A stretch of 64,000 nt of DNA from Oscillospiraceae bacterium (GTDB lineage Bacteria > Bacillota > Clostridia > Oscillospirales > Ruminococcaceae): the NCBI GenBank assembly GCA_900768125.1, contig CAAGBS010000058.1, forward strand, positions 1 to 64,000, in the 5' to 3' direction. Made by a program: the position numbers and the translations under genes. Below are positions 30,601 through 38,702 of this stretch, piece by piece. How positions within the stretch are numbered: the first letter of the stretch is position 1; each line of letters begins with the position of its first letter. The notes under the pieces were generated by a model. The model did not search any database and was not told the DNA's origin. It saw only the letters and a list, made by a program, of their open reading frames with translations.

Positions 30601-32243
30601 TATTCAGTTACCTCCTCGTTGGATTCAGGTACAACTTCGGTCTGCTGGTCGAGGTCGATAGATGTCGCATGTTCCTCGTCGGAGCCGGGTCTGATATTCA
30701 TTGTAACAGAGAAGGTGAATACAGTGTCATATTTGGATTCGCCATTCTTTAAAACAAGGTAGTCGTTTGCAAGGGAGGAGTTTGTCTTCTGGAAGCCCGA
30801 GTAAGACACGTTCTGGAAGTATGAGTCTCCGTACTTGGTCTTCACATCGTTCGTAAGTTTCTCGACATACGCCGCAGGTATCGGGGTGGGGTCGCCATTG
30901 CTGCGTCCCATGAATGTCGCAGTAACGGAATACTCGCTGAGCGTGACCTCATATAGGTCAAGCTCTATCTTGTCGCCGGTCACGGAATCTATCGGTTCCT
31001 TGAGCTTATCGATGACGTAGCTCTGAGCCTTGGGCATATAATTGAACAGCTGGGAAGTGGAGCCAACGTTGTCATTGTAACTCTGGAAGCCGGTAAGCAT
31101 GCTCTCGCGGTTGGTGACTATCGCGATATCTTTCTGGAGAGTGGGGTTATTGATCTGCTGCTGCAGTTCGGATACCTGACCCTGGATAGAACTGTTGATA
31201 GCGCTCAGTCCGATGGTGATAGCGCCTATGAGCACGACCGCGCCCACGCATGCTCCGCCGAGCGCCATCAGGTAGCCGTTCATGCCCTTGGATTCCTTAG
31301 CGGAGGTAGCCTCCAGCAGGTTGATGTGCTCGAGATCCTTGTTTCTGCGGTAGATAGCGCCGATCGCGTTAGCGTACTTGGTGAAGTCTATCTCCGTCAT
31401 GGTGATGACGGTGGACGGGGCAGCAAGAACGTGTACCGGAACATTGAACGAAGATATAGCGTTGGAAAGTTCGATGAAGTTGCCGGTATCGCCGTAGAAC
31501 ATGATCTCCTTCAGCGGCTTAGCACCCTTGCGGCTCTTGATGAACTGTATCATTCTGAACAGGTTATCGGAGAGAGCGCGGATAACGTAGTCGGGCGCGT
31601 TGTCGTAGTCGGAAGGGTCGATGTTGAAGTAACGTGAGAATACTATCTGATTATCCTCGTAGAGGTTCATGTTAAGGAAGCCCTTATCTATCTGGATAAG
31701 CAGCATAGGCATTCTGTCCGCCATCTTAGGAGTGTTGATGATAAGACGTGTTACGGAGTTGTTCGCGATGTTTACGCCCTTGAGGGAAAGTCCGATGTGT
31801 GAGAACAGCCTTACATAGCCGTCAACCAGTCTCTGCGGGCAGGCTGTGGCGATTATCTTGATGAGTTTGTTCTTCTCCTCGTCCTCGGTCTCGCCGGCGA
31901 TGGTGAAGGAGATGTTGAACTCCTTCGAAACGCCCATGTTAGCCTGGATCATCGCCTCGATAGCGGCGGTGTTCTTTATGCTCTTGGGCTTGGGGATAAG
32001 CATTTCCTTGTAAACTATGGAGCTGGAGGTAATGGACACGATAGCGTCCTTCTCCGTGATGCCCTTGGTCTTGATGATATCGTTCAGTTCAGCTGCTACC
32101 ATCGGGACATCGGTTATGTAGCCGTTGGATACCATACCGAGAGTCAGCTCACGCATGTCAGCGTCCTGAACTCTTATCTTGTTGCCGCTGTGTACGCCTC
32201 TGACGAGTTTTATTTGTCTGTCAGTAATATCTATTGAAAGCAT
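30600..32243 (-). CDS. PilM-PilN fusion protein
   Basis: Residues 1-305 are PilM, an actin-like ATPase fold: MLSIDITDRQIKLVRGVHSG at the start, IIATACPQRLVDGYVRLF and the FYGDTGNF segment. At residues 307-310 comes INLL, the cytoplasmic motif at the start of PilN, followed by a membrane helix at about 324-347 and a coiled-coil plus periplasmic-type domain. Most bacteria make these as two proteins, PilM binding the PilN N-terminus; here they are joined in one 547-residue chain. GAGGTGAAAAT precedes the ATG. Confidence 0.85.
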   Translation of the reverse strand: MLSIDITDRQIKLVRGVHSGNKIRVQDADMRELTLGMVSNGYITDVPMVAAELNDIIKTKGITEKDAIVSITSSSIVYKEMLIPKPKSIKNTAAIEAMIQANMGVSKEFNISFTIAGETEDEEKNKLIKIIATACPQRLVDGYVRLFSHIGLSLKGVNIANNSVTRLIINTPKMADRMPMLLIQIDKGFLNMNLYEDNQIVFSRYFNIDPSDYDNAPDYVIRALSDNLFRMIQFIKSRKGAKPLKEIMFYGDTGNFIELSNAISSFNVPVHVLAAPSTVITMTEIDFTKYANAIGAIYRRNKDLEHINLLEATSAKESKGMNGYLMALGGACVGAVVLIGAITIGLSAINSSIQGQVSELQQQINNPTLQKDIAIVTNRESMLTGFQSYNDNVGSTSQLFNYMPKAQSYVIDKLKEPIDSVTGDKIELDLYEVTLSEYSVTATFMGRSNGDPTPIPAAYVEKLTNDVKTKYGDSYFQNVSYSGFQKTNSSLANDYLVLKNGESKYDTVFTFSVTMNIRPGSDEEHATSIDLDQQTEVVPESNEEVTE

Positions 32244-32277
32244 ATTTTCACCTCAAAATGATCTGTGTAGTTATTGA

Positions 32278-33471
32278 TTATGACGCGCTGGTCATACCGC
32301 CGTAGAGCATCGGGAAGATAGCCGCCAGAACAAGACCGATAGCCACGCCCATGATGATGATCATGACAGGCTCCAGCATTCCGACCAGCTTGGTGACTGC
32401 GGTATCGCCCTCTTCCTCGTAATAGTCGGCAGCTTTTGAAAGAATGGTGTCCAGCGTACCGGATTCCTCGCCGACATAGATTATGGAGGTGAACATGCCC
32501 TCGAATATCTCGGTCTTCTCGACCGCCTTGGACATGCTCTCACCGAGTTTGATGTTGTCTACCACTTCTTCGAAGCGCTTGGTAACATAGGTGTTTCCGA
32601 GCACGGACACGGATTTCTCGATACAGTCTACCATCTGCAGACCTGCGGCATAAAGGTTGGACATGTTTCTCGCGAAGCGTCCGGTGTAGATGGTGGAAAT
32701 CAGCTTTCCTACCTTGGGTATCCTGAGTATCAGTTCGTCCATCTTCAGCTTTATTGCAGGGGTCCTTCTGCATACCCAGAACAGGACCACCAGACCTACG
32801 ATAGCTATAAGATAGATGTACCAGTAGTTGATGAGCGAATCAGAAAACGCGATCATGCCCTTTGAAAGCGGGGTCAGGTCCTCCGGGTCCATCATGCTGG
32901 TGAACGTCGGAAGTATCATCGTGAACATCAGTATGATTACCGCCAGCGCCAGTATGAGCAGGATTATAGGATAAACCATCGCGCTCTTTATCTTGTTGTT
33001 TGTCTTGTTGGAATTCGCGAAGTGATCGGATACTCTTACAAGTATCTGGTCGAGCGTACCTGAGGATTCACCGGCGGCGACCATGCTGACGAACAGGTCG
33101 GGGAAAACGCCGGGCTTCTGCTCCAGGACTTCCGAGAAAGATTTACCTTTCTGAACCTCTTCGTAGATATCCAGAAGCACCATTTTCGCCTTTTTGTTCG
33201 TCTGCTGCTCCTGCAGTATGTAGAGCGCCCTGACGAGCGAAAGGCCTGCAGAGGTCATAGACGCCAGCTGTCGGCTGATGAATGATACCTCTTTAGTTTT
33301 GAACCTGTACTTTACGTCTATCGCGTCGTTTGCGCCAAGGTCGCGATAGCGGGTAACGTACAGATTACGTTCCTTCAGCTTTTGCTGAAGATCCTGATAA
33401 TCCTCTGCCATCTCCTGTCCGCGGATCGTTTTTCCGTTTATGTCGGTGGCCTGATATGAGAATTTTTTCAC
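32278..33471 (-). CDS. pilC: Type IV pilus platform protein PilC
   Basis: Polytopic inner-membrane protein around which PilB and PilT turn. Starts MKKFSYQATDINGKTIRGQE, with two copies of the T2SS-F domain: FISRQLASMTSAGLSLVRAL and its repeat FARNMSNLYAAGLQMVDCIE, each followed by the FxxxLxxxxGxxP-like region (GESSGTLDQIL and GEESGTLDTIL). Three membrane segments fit the family. It starts at GTG 33471 after GGAGGTAATCCG and is the first gene of the pilus operon. Confidence 0.93.
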   Translation of the reverse strand: MKKFSYQATDINGKTIRGQEMAEDYQDLQQKLKERNLYVTRYRDLGANDAIDVKYRFKTKEVSFISRQLASMTSAGLSLVRALYILQEQQTNKKAKMVLLDIYEEVQKGKSFSEVLEQKPGVFPDLFVSMVAAGESSGTLDQILVRVSDHFANSNKTNNKIKSAMVYPIILLILALAVIILMFTMILPTFTSMMDPEDLTPLSKGMIAFSDSLINYWYIYLIAIVGLVVLFWVCRRTPAIKLKMDELILRIPKVGKLISTIYTGRFARNMSNLYAAGLQMVDCIEKSVSVLGNTYVTKRFEEVVDNIKLGESMSKAVEKTEIFEGMFTSIIYVGEESGTLDTILSKAADYYEEEGDTAVTKLVGMLEPVMIIIMGVAIGLVLAAIFPMLYGGMTSAS

Positions 33472-33565
33472 CGGATTACCTCCATTCCCCCTGCGGCATG
33501 ATCGAGCCGCATATGATCATGGAAACAGGGCATAGTCCACCCCATGCTCCACTTTAGTATATTAG

Positions 33566-33594
33566 ATTATACCATATTTTTGCGTTATTTTCAA
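33566..33594 (-). promoter_or_regulatory. Sigma-A promoter of the pilC operon
   Basis: Minus strand TTGAAA (33589-33594), 17 bases, TATAAT (33566-33571) with an extended -10 (TGG before TATAAT). The leader is about 90 bases and contains a hairpin with TGCGGC/GCCGCA arms near 33490-33515. Confidence 0.75.
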
Positions 33595-33926
33595 GCATTC
33601 GCAAGGCGGTTTTGGCTTTTTTGTACGCAAAAAGCCCGATTATTGATGTAGAAAATGGTTTAGGCTTTATGTGCACTTTAACCAAATCTAATTCACAATG
33701 CACATTTTTTTAACAAATTTAACTACAAAGCGTGAAAACCATGTGATAAAATACCCCCTGTTGACATTCCCTGATACACCGCAGAAATATGGCAATTTAA
33801 TGGGATATCCGTATTAAGACCTCAGACCTGCGATACCATATAAATAATTGCAACACGATATCTGTTCTATGTGGGATATTTTGTCACCAAGACCGAAAAA
33901 AGCAGAAAAAAGTTGCCCACAGACAC
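33595..33926. other. Intergenic region between the divergent pilC and rpsF units
   Basis: AT-rich, no gene. It holds a perfect 8-bp hairpin GGCTTTTT/AAAAAGCC (33614-33621/33629-33636) 20 bases upstream of the pilC -35 box, and otherwise no clear element. Confidence 0.5.
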
Positions 33927-33955
33927 TTGACAAAGGGTCGTTAATCTGATATAAT
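33927..33955 (+). promoter_or_regulatory. Consensus sigma-A promoter of rpsF-ssb-rpsR
   Basis: TTGACA (33927-33932), 17 bases, TATAAT (33950-33955): both boxes are perfect consensus, as expected for ribosomal protein genes. Confidence 0.9.
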
Positions 33956-33963
33956 AGTGTAGT

Positions 33964-34006
33964 TAAGACTGAAAAGTCTTACCCCTTTCTCGTGTAATTC
34001 CACACG
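33964..34006 (+). promoter_or_regulatory. Structured leader of the rpsF mRNA
   Basis: Two adjacent hairpins: TAAGACT-GAAA-AGTCTTA (33964-33981) with a GNRA tetraloop, and CGTGT-AATTCC-ACACG (33991-34006) with CCC/GGG flanks. Ribosomal S6-S18 autoregulation through an rpsF leader motif is known in bacteria, but the exact conserved motif cannot be confirmed by eye. Confidence 0.4.
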
Positions 34007-34037
34007 GGATATATATCCATAAGGAGGTGCTATATAA

Positions 34038-34343
34038 ATGGCAAAGTTATCTGAGAAGTATGAGGCGATCATCGTTTTCTCCCTGAAGAAGACCGAGGAC
34101 GAGATCAAGGCGCTCACCGCTAAGTTCGCTGACCTCATCAAGGCAAACGGTACACTCACCAACATCGATGAGTGGGGCAAGAGAAAGCTCGCTTACGAGA
34201 TCAACTACGAGGGCGAAGGCTACTATGTACTCTACAATTTCGAGTCCAAGCCTGACTTCCCCATGGAGCTTGAGCGTGTCATCAACATCACTGACGGCGT
34301 TCTGCGTTCCATCGTTGTACTCGCACAGGGTCAGCAGCAGTAA
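34038..34343 (+). CDS. rpsF: Ribosomal protein S6
   Basis: 30S subunit protein that pairs with S18. MAKLSEKYEAIIVFSLKK, ANGTLTNIDEWGKRKLAYEI and INYEGEGYYVLYNFESKP are typical S6 segments, and the length (101) is normal. AAGGAGG stands before the ATG. It is the first gene of the classical rpsF-ssb-rpsR operon. Confidence 0.97.
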   Translation: MAKLSEKYEAIIVFSLKKTEDEIKALTAKFADLIKANGTLTNIDEWGKRKLAYEINYEGEGYYVLYNFESKPDFPMELERVINITDGVLRSIVVLAQGQQQ

Positions 34344-34391
34344 TCCCCGCAGAGCGACAGGAATGTAACTATTGATCTGGAGGTGTTTTTC

Positions 34392-34850
34392 GTGTTTAAT
34401 AAGGTTATTATGATGGGCAGAATAGTAAATGACCTGGAATTAAGAACTACTCCGCAGGGTGTGAACGTATGCTCGTTCCGTATCGCAGTCGACAGACGTT
34501 TCCAGCAGAAGGGCGAAGAAAAGAAATCCGATTTCTTCAACATCGTTGCATGGCGTCAGCAGGCTGATTTCGTCACCCGCTATTTCGGCAAGGGCAGAAT
34601 GATCCTGGTTGAAGGAGAACTCAACACAAGAAGCTATACCGACAAGAACGGCAATCCCTCCACATGGTATGAAATAGTCGCAGACCGTCTTTGCTTCACC
34701 GGAGAAAAATCGCAGGGCGGCTCCTACGGCGACTACGCCGCTTCCGTTCCGTCCGCTGCACCCGCGCCGGCACCGGCTGCGGCCAGTCCCGCTCCCCAGG
34801 CGCCCGCGCCTGATTTCGGCGGTGCTGCCGGCGACGATTACCCATTCTAA
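34392..34850 (+). CDS. ssb: Single-stranded DNA-binding protein
   Basis: Binds and protects ssDNA in replication and repair. The OB-fold starts FNKVIMMGRIVNDLELRTTP with FSFRIAVDRRF-like CSFRIAVDRRF and FFNIVAWRQQADFVTRYFGK. A low-complexity Ala/Pro linker follows, and the C-terminal acidic tip ends GDDYPF, the partner-binding tail (D-D-x-P-F). GTG 34392, 8 bases after GGAGG, is the start rather than the GTG at 34383. It lies between rpsF and rpsR. Confidence 0.95.
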   Translation: MFNKVIMMGRIVNDLELRTTPQGVNVCSFRIAVDRRFQQKGEEKKSDFFNIVAWRQQADFVTRYFGKGRMILVEGELNTRSYTDKNGNPSTWYEIVADRLCFTGEKSQGGSYGDYAASVPSAAPAPAPAAASPAPQAPAPDFGGAAGDDYPF

Positions 34851-34889
34851 AATTTCCGTTTACTTGAACAATAAAGGAGGTTCAGTATC

Positions 34890-35138
34890 ATGGCTGAAAA
34901 GTTTGATAGACCGGCTCACGCAGTTAAGCGCCCCAGAAAAAAGGTTTGCCAGTTCTGCGTTGATCGTTCTGAATTTATCGATTACAAGGACGTTGCTAAG
35001 CTCAAGAAGTGCATGACCGAGCGCGCAAAGATCCTTCCCAGACGTGTAACAGGCTGCTGCGCTTATCACCAGAGAGAGCTCACAACAGCTATCAAGAGAG
35101 CAAGACAGATCGCTCTCATTCCTTACACCGCTGAGTAA
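34890..35138 (+). CDS. rpsR: Ribosomal protein S18, cysteine-containing form
   Basis: 30S protein that binds S6. RPRKKVCQFCVDRSEFIDYK contains CQFC, and RRVTGCCAYHQRELTTAIKR contains CC...H, so the zinc-binding (C+) variant of S18 is present. KLKKCMTERAKILPRRVTG is the RNA-binding core. AAAGGAGG precedes the ATG. The operon ends at the hairpin at 35201-35222. Confidence 0.97.
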   Translation: MAEKFDRPAHAVKRPRKKVCQFCVDRSEFIDYKDVAKLKKCMTERAKILPRRVTGCCAYHQRELTTAIKRARQIALIPYTAE

Positions 35139-35200
35139 TTTCCCAGCAAAGCCGGAATCCGGCTGAATTGATTTCAACTTTTTTTCAGTAACGCAATTTT

Positions 35201-35232
35201 CCCCCCGGAGTTTTCCGAGGGGATTTTTGTTT
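35201..35232 (+). terminator. Terminator of rpsF-ssb-rpsR
   Basis: CCCC-C-CGG / CCG-A-GGGG stem (35201-35208 and 35215-35222, one mismatch, 6-base loop) followed by ATTTTTGTTT. It stops beside the end of the converging phosphoesterase gene (stop at 35231-35233). Confidence 0.8.
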
Positions 35233-36082
35233 ATTCTGGTATCTTCAGCTCCAGCGAGGCGCGCTCCCACAGGGATTCGTCAGTCACCGGAAGTCCGGTC
35301 TCACGCGAGAATTTTTCCACCAGCCGCACCGCCAGCACGGTGTAGTTCACCCCGGTGCGTATCGTCCCGAGAAGCCCTCTGCCCCATACGCCGCTTTTCT
35401 CCAGCAGCCCGGACTCCGCAAATTCCGCGGCGGTAAGCTCTATGTCGTATTCCACCGAGATTATTTCCGGGTGCCAGTCTCCGTCGTAGGCAATGAATGC
35501 ATACTGCGCCTTGTTCTGTCCGTTGACCGGCATTCCCAGTGCGCCGGGATTCACCAGCATTCTTCCATCGCGCCGGAAGATATATGGTATGTGCGAGTGC
35601 CCGCACAGCATGAGCCGGCAGCCGTACTCGCCGAGGCGGGATATCATTATCTCCGCTTCACGGGTGTTGGTGTGGAACAGATAATTTATGCTGTCCGGAG
35701 AGCCGTGGCACATGATGAACGGCTCGCAGCCGGGTATCTCCGGTCGCAGCGTGAACGGCAGGGAAGCCAGCCAGTCGATGTCGCCGTCCGTGAGGTCCTC
35801 GAAGCAGTATCGGAGCGCTCCGCTCTTGGAACCGTACTCCCACGGCTGCGGGTACTTCCGCTGGTTTATCATGTAATCCTCGCGGTTGCCGCGTATCGTA
35901 AGGCAGTTATGAGTCCCCGCGAACCCGCGCAGGAACTCCACCGTGCGGTGCGGGTAGGGGCAGTCGGTAACGTAGTCGCCGAGGAACAGCCAGCAGTCAG
36001 GCTGTCTGCGCTCTGCGTCGGCGATGACTGCCCGGAGCGCGGCATAATTTGAGTGTATATCGGATAAAACTGCGAATCGCAA
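35231..36082 (-). CDS. Metallophosphoesterase (YfcE/calcineurin-like)
   Basis: All metal-binding motifs of the calcineurin-like family are visible: DIHSN near residue 8, GDYVTD, RGNRED, MCHGSPDS and CGHSHIPY with INPGALG-like VNPGALGMP. The length (283) fits small cytosolic phosphodiesterases of the YfcE/MJ0936 kind; the substrate is unknown. A TTG at 36082 follows AAAGGAG by 8 bases. It is the last gene of a unit with the hydrogenase-chemoreceptor and a TetR regulator. Confidence 0.85.
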   Translation of the reverse strand: MRFAVLSDIHSNYAALRAVIADAERRQPDCWLFLGDYVTDCPYPHRTVEFLRGFAGTHNCLTIRGNREDYMINQRKYPQPWEYGSKSGALRYCFEDLTDGDIDWLASLPFTLRPEIPGCEPFIMCHGSPDSINYLFHTNTREAEIMISRLGEYGCRLMLCGHSHIPYIFRRDGRMLVNPGALGMPVNGQNKAQYAFIAYDGDWHPEIISVEYDIELTAAEFAESGLLEKSGVWGRGLLGTIRTGVNYTVLAVRLVEKFSRETGLPVTDESLWERASLELKIPE

Positions 36083-36095
36083 CAGGGGAACTCCT

Positions 36096-36692
36096 TTATT
36101 TCAGTATTTCGTGCAGCTTTTCATCAGGGACGAACCCGCGAAGCCCGTCGGTCGTCATTCGCCTTGCAATATCGGTGATGACTTCCAGCGAGCCGGTGCA
36201 GCCGCTGTCGAACCACGCGGAATACAGCGACAGAACGCCGCTGACCGTATATTCCGACAGCGCGTGGAGCGTCTGTTCATCGCTCACAACGCACACGTCC
36301 CGGAGCGCTATCTCTATCGCGCGGCGCAGCATCGCCTTGACGCGGCCGCTGCTGAAAAGCTCAGGGTTGAGCTTCAGCAGCTTCACGAAATATTCCTGAT
36401 TGCTGCTGATGAGCGCGCTTATCTCGCCAAGCACTGAGCCGATGTTGAAAATGCTGGTATTGCTGGTCTTGAGGATATCGGAAAAATCCGAAAGCAGTTC
36501 GTTTTCAAACTCGGTTATCACGTCCGAGATGGAGCGATAGTGCCGATAGAAAGTCTTCCTGTTGACCTGCGCCCGGGCGGATAATTCAGATATCGTGATA
36601 TCTGAAAGTTCCTTTTCAGACAGCAGCGAAATCAGCGCATTGCGTATAGTCTGTCGGGTCTTTATCACCCGGAGGTCGGTGGGATTTGACAT
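36096..36692 (-). CDS. TetR-family transcriptional regulator
   Basis: The N-terminal helix-turn-helix is clear: TRQTIRNALISLLSEKELSD and ITISELSARAQVNRKTFYRH, followed by YRSISDVITEFENELL. The C-terminal ligand domain (about 130 residues) is not typical of a named subfamily. The gene starts 11 bases after the hydrogenase-chemoreceptor stop codon (AGGAGAATAA before the ATG), so it may regulate that unit or respond to the same signal. Confidence 0.88.
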   Translation of the reverse strand: MSNPTDLRVIKTRQTIRNALISLLSEKELSDITISELSARAQVNRKTFYRHYRSISDVITEFENELLSDFSDILKTSNTSIFNIGSVLGEISALISSNQEYFVKLLKLNPELFSSGRVKAMLRRAIEIALRDVCVVSDEQTLHALSEYTVSGVLSLYSAWFDSGCTGSLEVITDIARRMTTDGLRGFVPDEKLHEILK

Positions 36693-36703
36693 TTATTCTC
36701 CTG

Positions 36704-38635
36704 TCATTCAGCAGTGCGGAGAACGTCCTCAGCCTGGTTGACAAGGCTGTCTACGGTGGAAGCTATCTCAGACACATCGGACATCTCCGTGCTTATCGCG
36801 CTGCCCTTGTCGAGGGTCGCGGCAATGTTGTCCTGCATGCTGTTCATCATCGAAAGGATATCCGACATTCTCTCGCCTATCGTTGCTACTATGCCGTTCA
36901 CATCGCCGATATTGCTGAACACCAGCTTATTCGATGCCTCCGCTTCGGTAACGGCGGTCTGGGAATGCTCCGCCAGCGAGCGGACTTCCTCGGCAACGAC
37001 CGAGAACCCTCTGCCGTATTCCCCGGCGCGCGCAGCCTCTATGCTCGCGTTTATCGCAAGAATGTTAATCTGCCGTGCGATATCGCTGATGTTGCGGGTC
37101 ATCTTGGAGAAGCCGGTCACGCTTTCGTTGATAGCTTCCATGGACTGCGTTATATTGTCCGTAAGGGTGCGAAGTTCCCCCACGACATCACCCAGAGCCG
37201 CCGCCTGCTGGCTGTTCTGTCCGTTCAGTTCGGTTATCCCGGAGGTCGCTCCCGTAACGCTGGAAATGCTGTCCGTCAGGCGTGAGACCACCTCGCTCAG
37301 CCGAGAGGTTATGCCGCTTATGCTGGAGTTGGTCTGAGCTATCTGCTCGCGGCGGCGGTCAGCCTCGTGCAGCGTGAACTGCGAACAGGTATTTTTCGTG
37401 CTGGTGCCGTCCAGTATCGCCTTTGCAAGTTCGCGGCAGGTGTGGAATCCGCAGGCGTGGCAGTTGTAGTTCATTTCAGTATCGGTGTGCTTGCCCAGGG
37501 AATGAAGCACCTCGTCAAGCTGCTCGTCCGTATAGCTGCGGCTCTCTACGGTATGCGCGGTGTAGGTTCTGAGGAAGTCATCGAGATTCAGTTCCTTATC
37601 AAACGCAAGGAACTGCTTGTCACGACCCTTGCGGTCCATTTTCACGCGGTTGTTGCGGTTATACTTCTCAATCCCGTTGAGGATACCGCTCATTCTGTAG
37701 ACGGAAAGAGGAGTCCCTATGGCGGGACCGCTTCCGCAGCCGCGGTCGCAGGAGAGAACATCGAATACGTCAGGCAGGTCGCGCGCCCCAACGGTGGAGT
37801 ACTGCGCCAGTTCCTTGTAGATGTGGTCGGTGCCCTCCGAAGAAATGACGTTCAGCGAGGGAGCCTCCAGCTCCAGACAGGCTTTCAGCCCGCCCGGACG
37901 GGGATAGATAGCGCCCATGATGCCCTGCGGACCGTTGAACTCGAACGCAGAGCGTTTCCCTTTCTGGTCGGCAAGGTGGAAGCCGTTCTCTTCAAGAAGC
38001 TGTCCGAGGTGCTCAAATGTGACGTTATAGTCCACAATGCCGGTCATGCGGAACTCGTCCTGCTTTGCGATACACGGGGTAAGCGCGGCAAGCTTTGCGT
38101 TTACCCCGAGATATTTCCGCAGGTAAACAGCGGCACAGAGTATCGGGGAATGCACCGGCGAAAGATTCGGAATTGACTCCCTGCTGTATTTGAGGATATA
38201 GTTGACTATGGCGGGACATGGCTGGGATATCAGCTTTTTGCCCGGTTTCTTCTGGAGGTATCTCAGGTGCGCCCAGGTGCATATATCCGCGCCGAAGGAT
38301 ACATCATAGATATCGTTCACGCCGTTTCTGCGAAGAAATTCCAGCACATTCCGCCAGCACCCGTCAAACGCCACCTTGATGGACGGCGCGACCAGCAGAA
38401 CTATCTGCTTCCCGCTTTTGGCGTCGTTCCAGAAATCGGCGGTGTCGTCCTCATATGTACGCGCCCCGTGGGAGCACTCCTTGACGCACGCGCCGCAGCG
38501 AATGCACTTGTCGGGGTCGATGTTGTATACAGTTCTTCCGTCTTCGGTCTGGACTGCCATATTCGCTTCTGGCGTAGGACAGGCGCGAATGCAGGAATTG
38601 CAGGAAACGCACTTGTTGGCGTTGAACAGGATCAT
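36704..38635 (-). CDS. [FeFe]-hydrogenase-like sensor fused to a chemoreceptor signalling domain
   Basis: A soluble 643-residue fusion with no membrane segment. Residues 1-60 carry two [4Fe-4S] ferredoxin clusters (C9, C12, C15, C19; C44, C47, C50, C54). Residues about 75-330 are an [FeFe]-hydrogenase H-cluster domain with SQPCPA (C140), TPCIAK (C188) and LSCDRGCGSGPAIG (C296, C300). Residues 390-420 hold another Fe-S motif, CHACGFHTC (C392, C395, C400) plus C417. The last 200 residues are a methyl-accepting chemotaxis domain with the hairpin tip AINASIEAARAGEYGRGFSV. It therefore probably senses H2 or redox state and signals to CheA. The ATG follows GGGAG by 7 bases. Confidence 0.88.
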   Translation of the reverse strand: MILFNANKCVSCNSCIRACPTPEANMAVQTEDGRTVYNIDPDKCIRCGACVKECSHGARTYEDDTADFWNDAKSGKQIVLLVAPSIKVAFDGCWRNVLEFLRRNGVNDIYDVSFGADICTWAHLRYLQKKPGKKLISQPCPAIVNYILKYSRESIPNLSPVHSPILCAAVYLRKYLGVNAKLAALTPCIAKQDEFRMTGIVDYNVTFEHLGQLLEENGFHLADQKGKRSAFEFNGPQGIMGAIYPRPGGLKACLELEAPSLNVISSEGTDHIYKELAQYSTVGARDLPDVFDVLSCDRGCGSGPAIGTPLSVYRMSGILNGIEKYNRNNRVKMDRKGRDKQFLAFDKELNLDDFLRTYTAHTVESRSYTDEQLDEVLHSLGKHTDTEMNYNCHACGFHTCRELAKAILDGTSTKNTCSQFTLHEADRRREQIAQTNSSISGITSRLSEVVSRLTDSISSVTGATSGITELNGQNSQQAAALGDVVGELRTLTDNITQSMEAINESVTGFSKMTRNISDIARQINILAINASIEAARAGEYGRGFSVVAEEVRSLAEHSQTAVTEAEASNKLVFSNIGDVNGIVATIGERMSDILSMMNSMQDNIAATLDKGSAISTEMSDVSEIASTVDSLVNQAEDVLRTAE

Positions 38636-38660
38636 AGCTATACTCCCTTTTGTGTGTTAT

Positions 38661-38696
38661 AAAAAAAGCGCTCCCGCGGTTGAATGCAGGGAGCGC
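38661..38696 (-). terminator. Terminator of rny
   Basis: GCGCTCCC/GGGAGCGC, perfect 8-bp stem (38668-38696) followed on the minus strand by seven T residues. It stands between rny and the hydrogenase-chemoreceptor gene, whose own promoter is not obvious. Confidence 0.88.
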
Positions 38697-38702
38697 CGGG
38701 TT

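Noticed and set aside
33472..33565. c-di-GMP riboswitch before the pilus operon
   Set aside because: The leader is only about 90 bases and lacks the conserved GEMM core as I read it.
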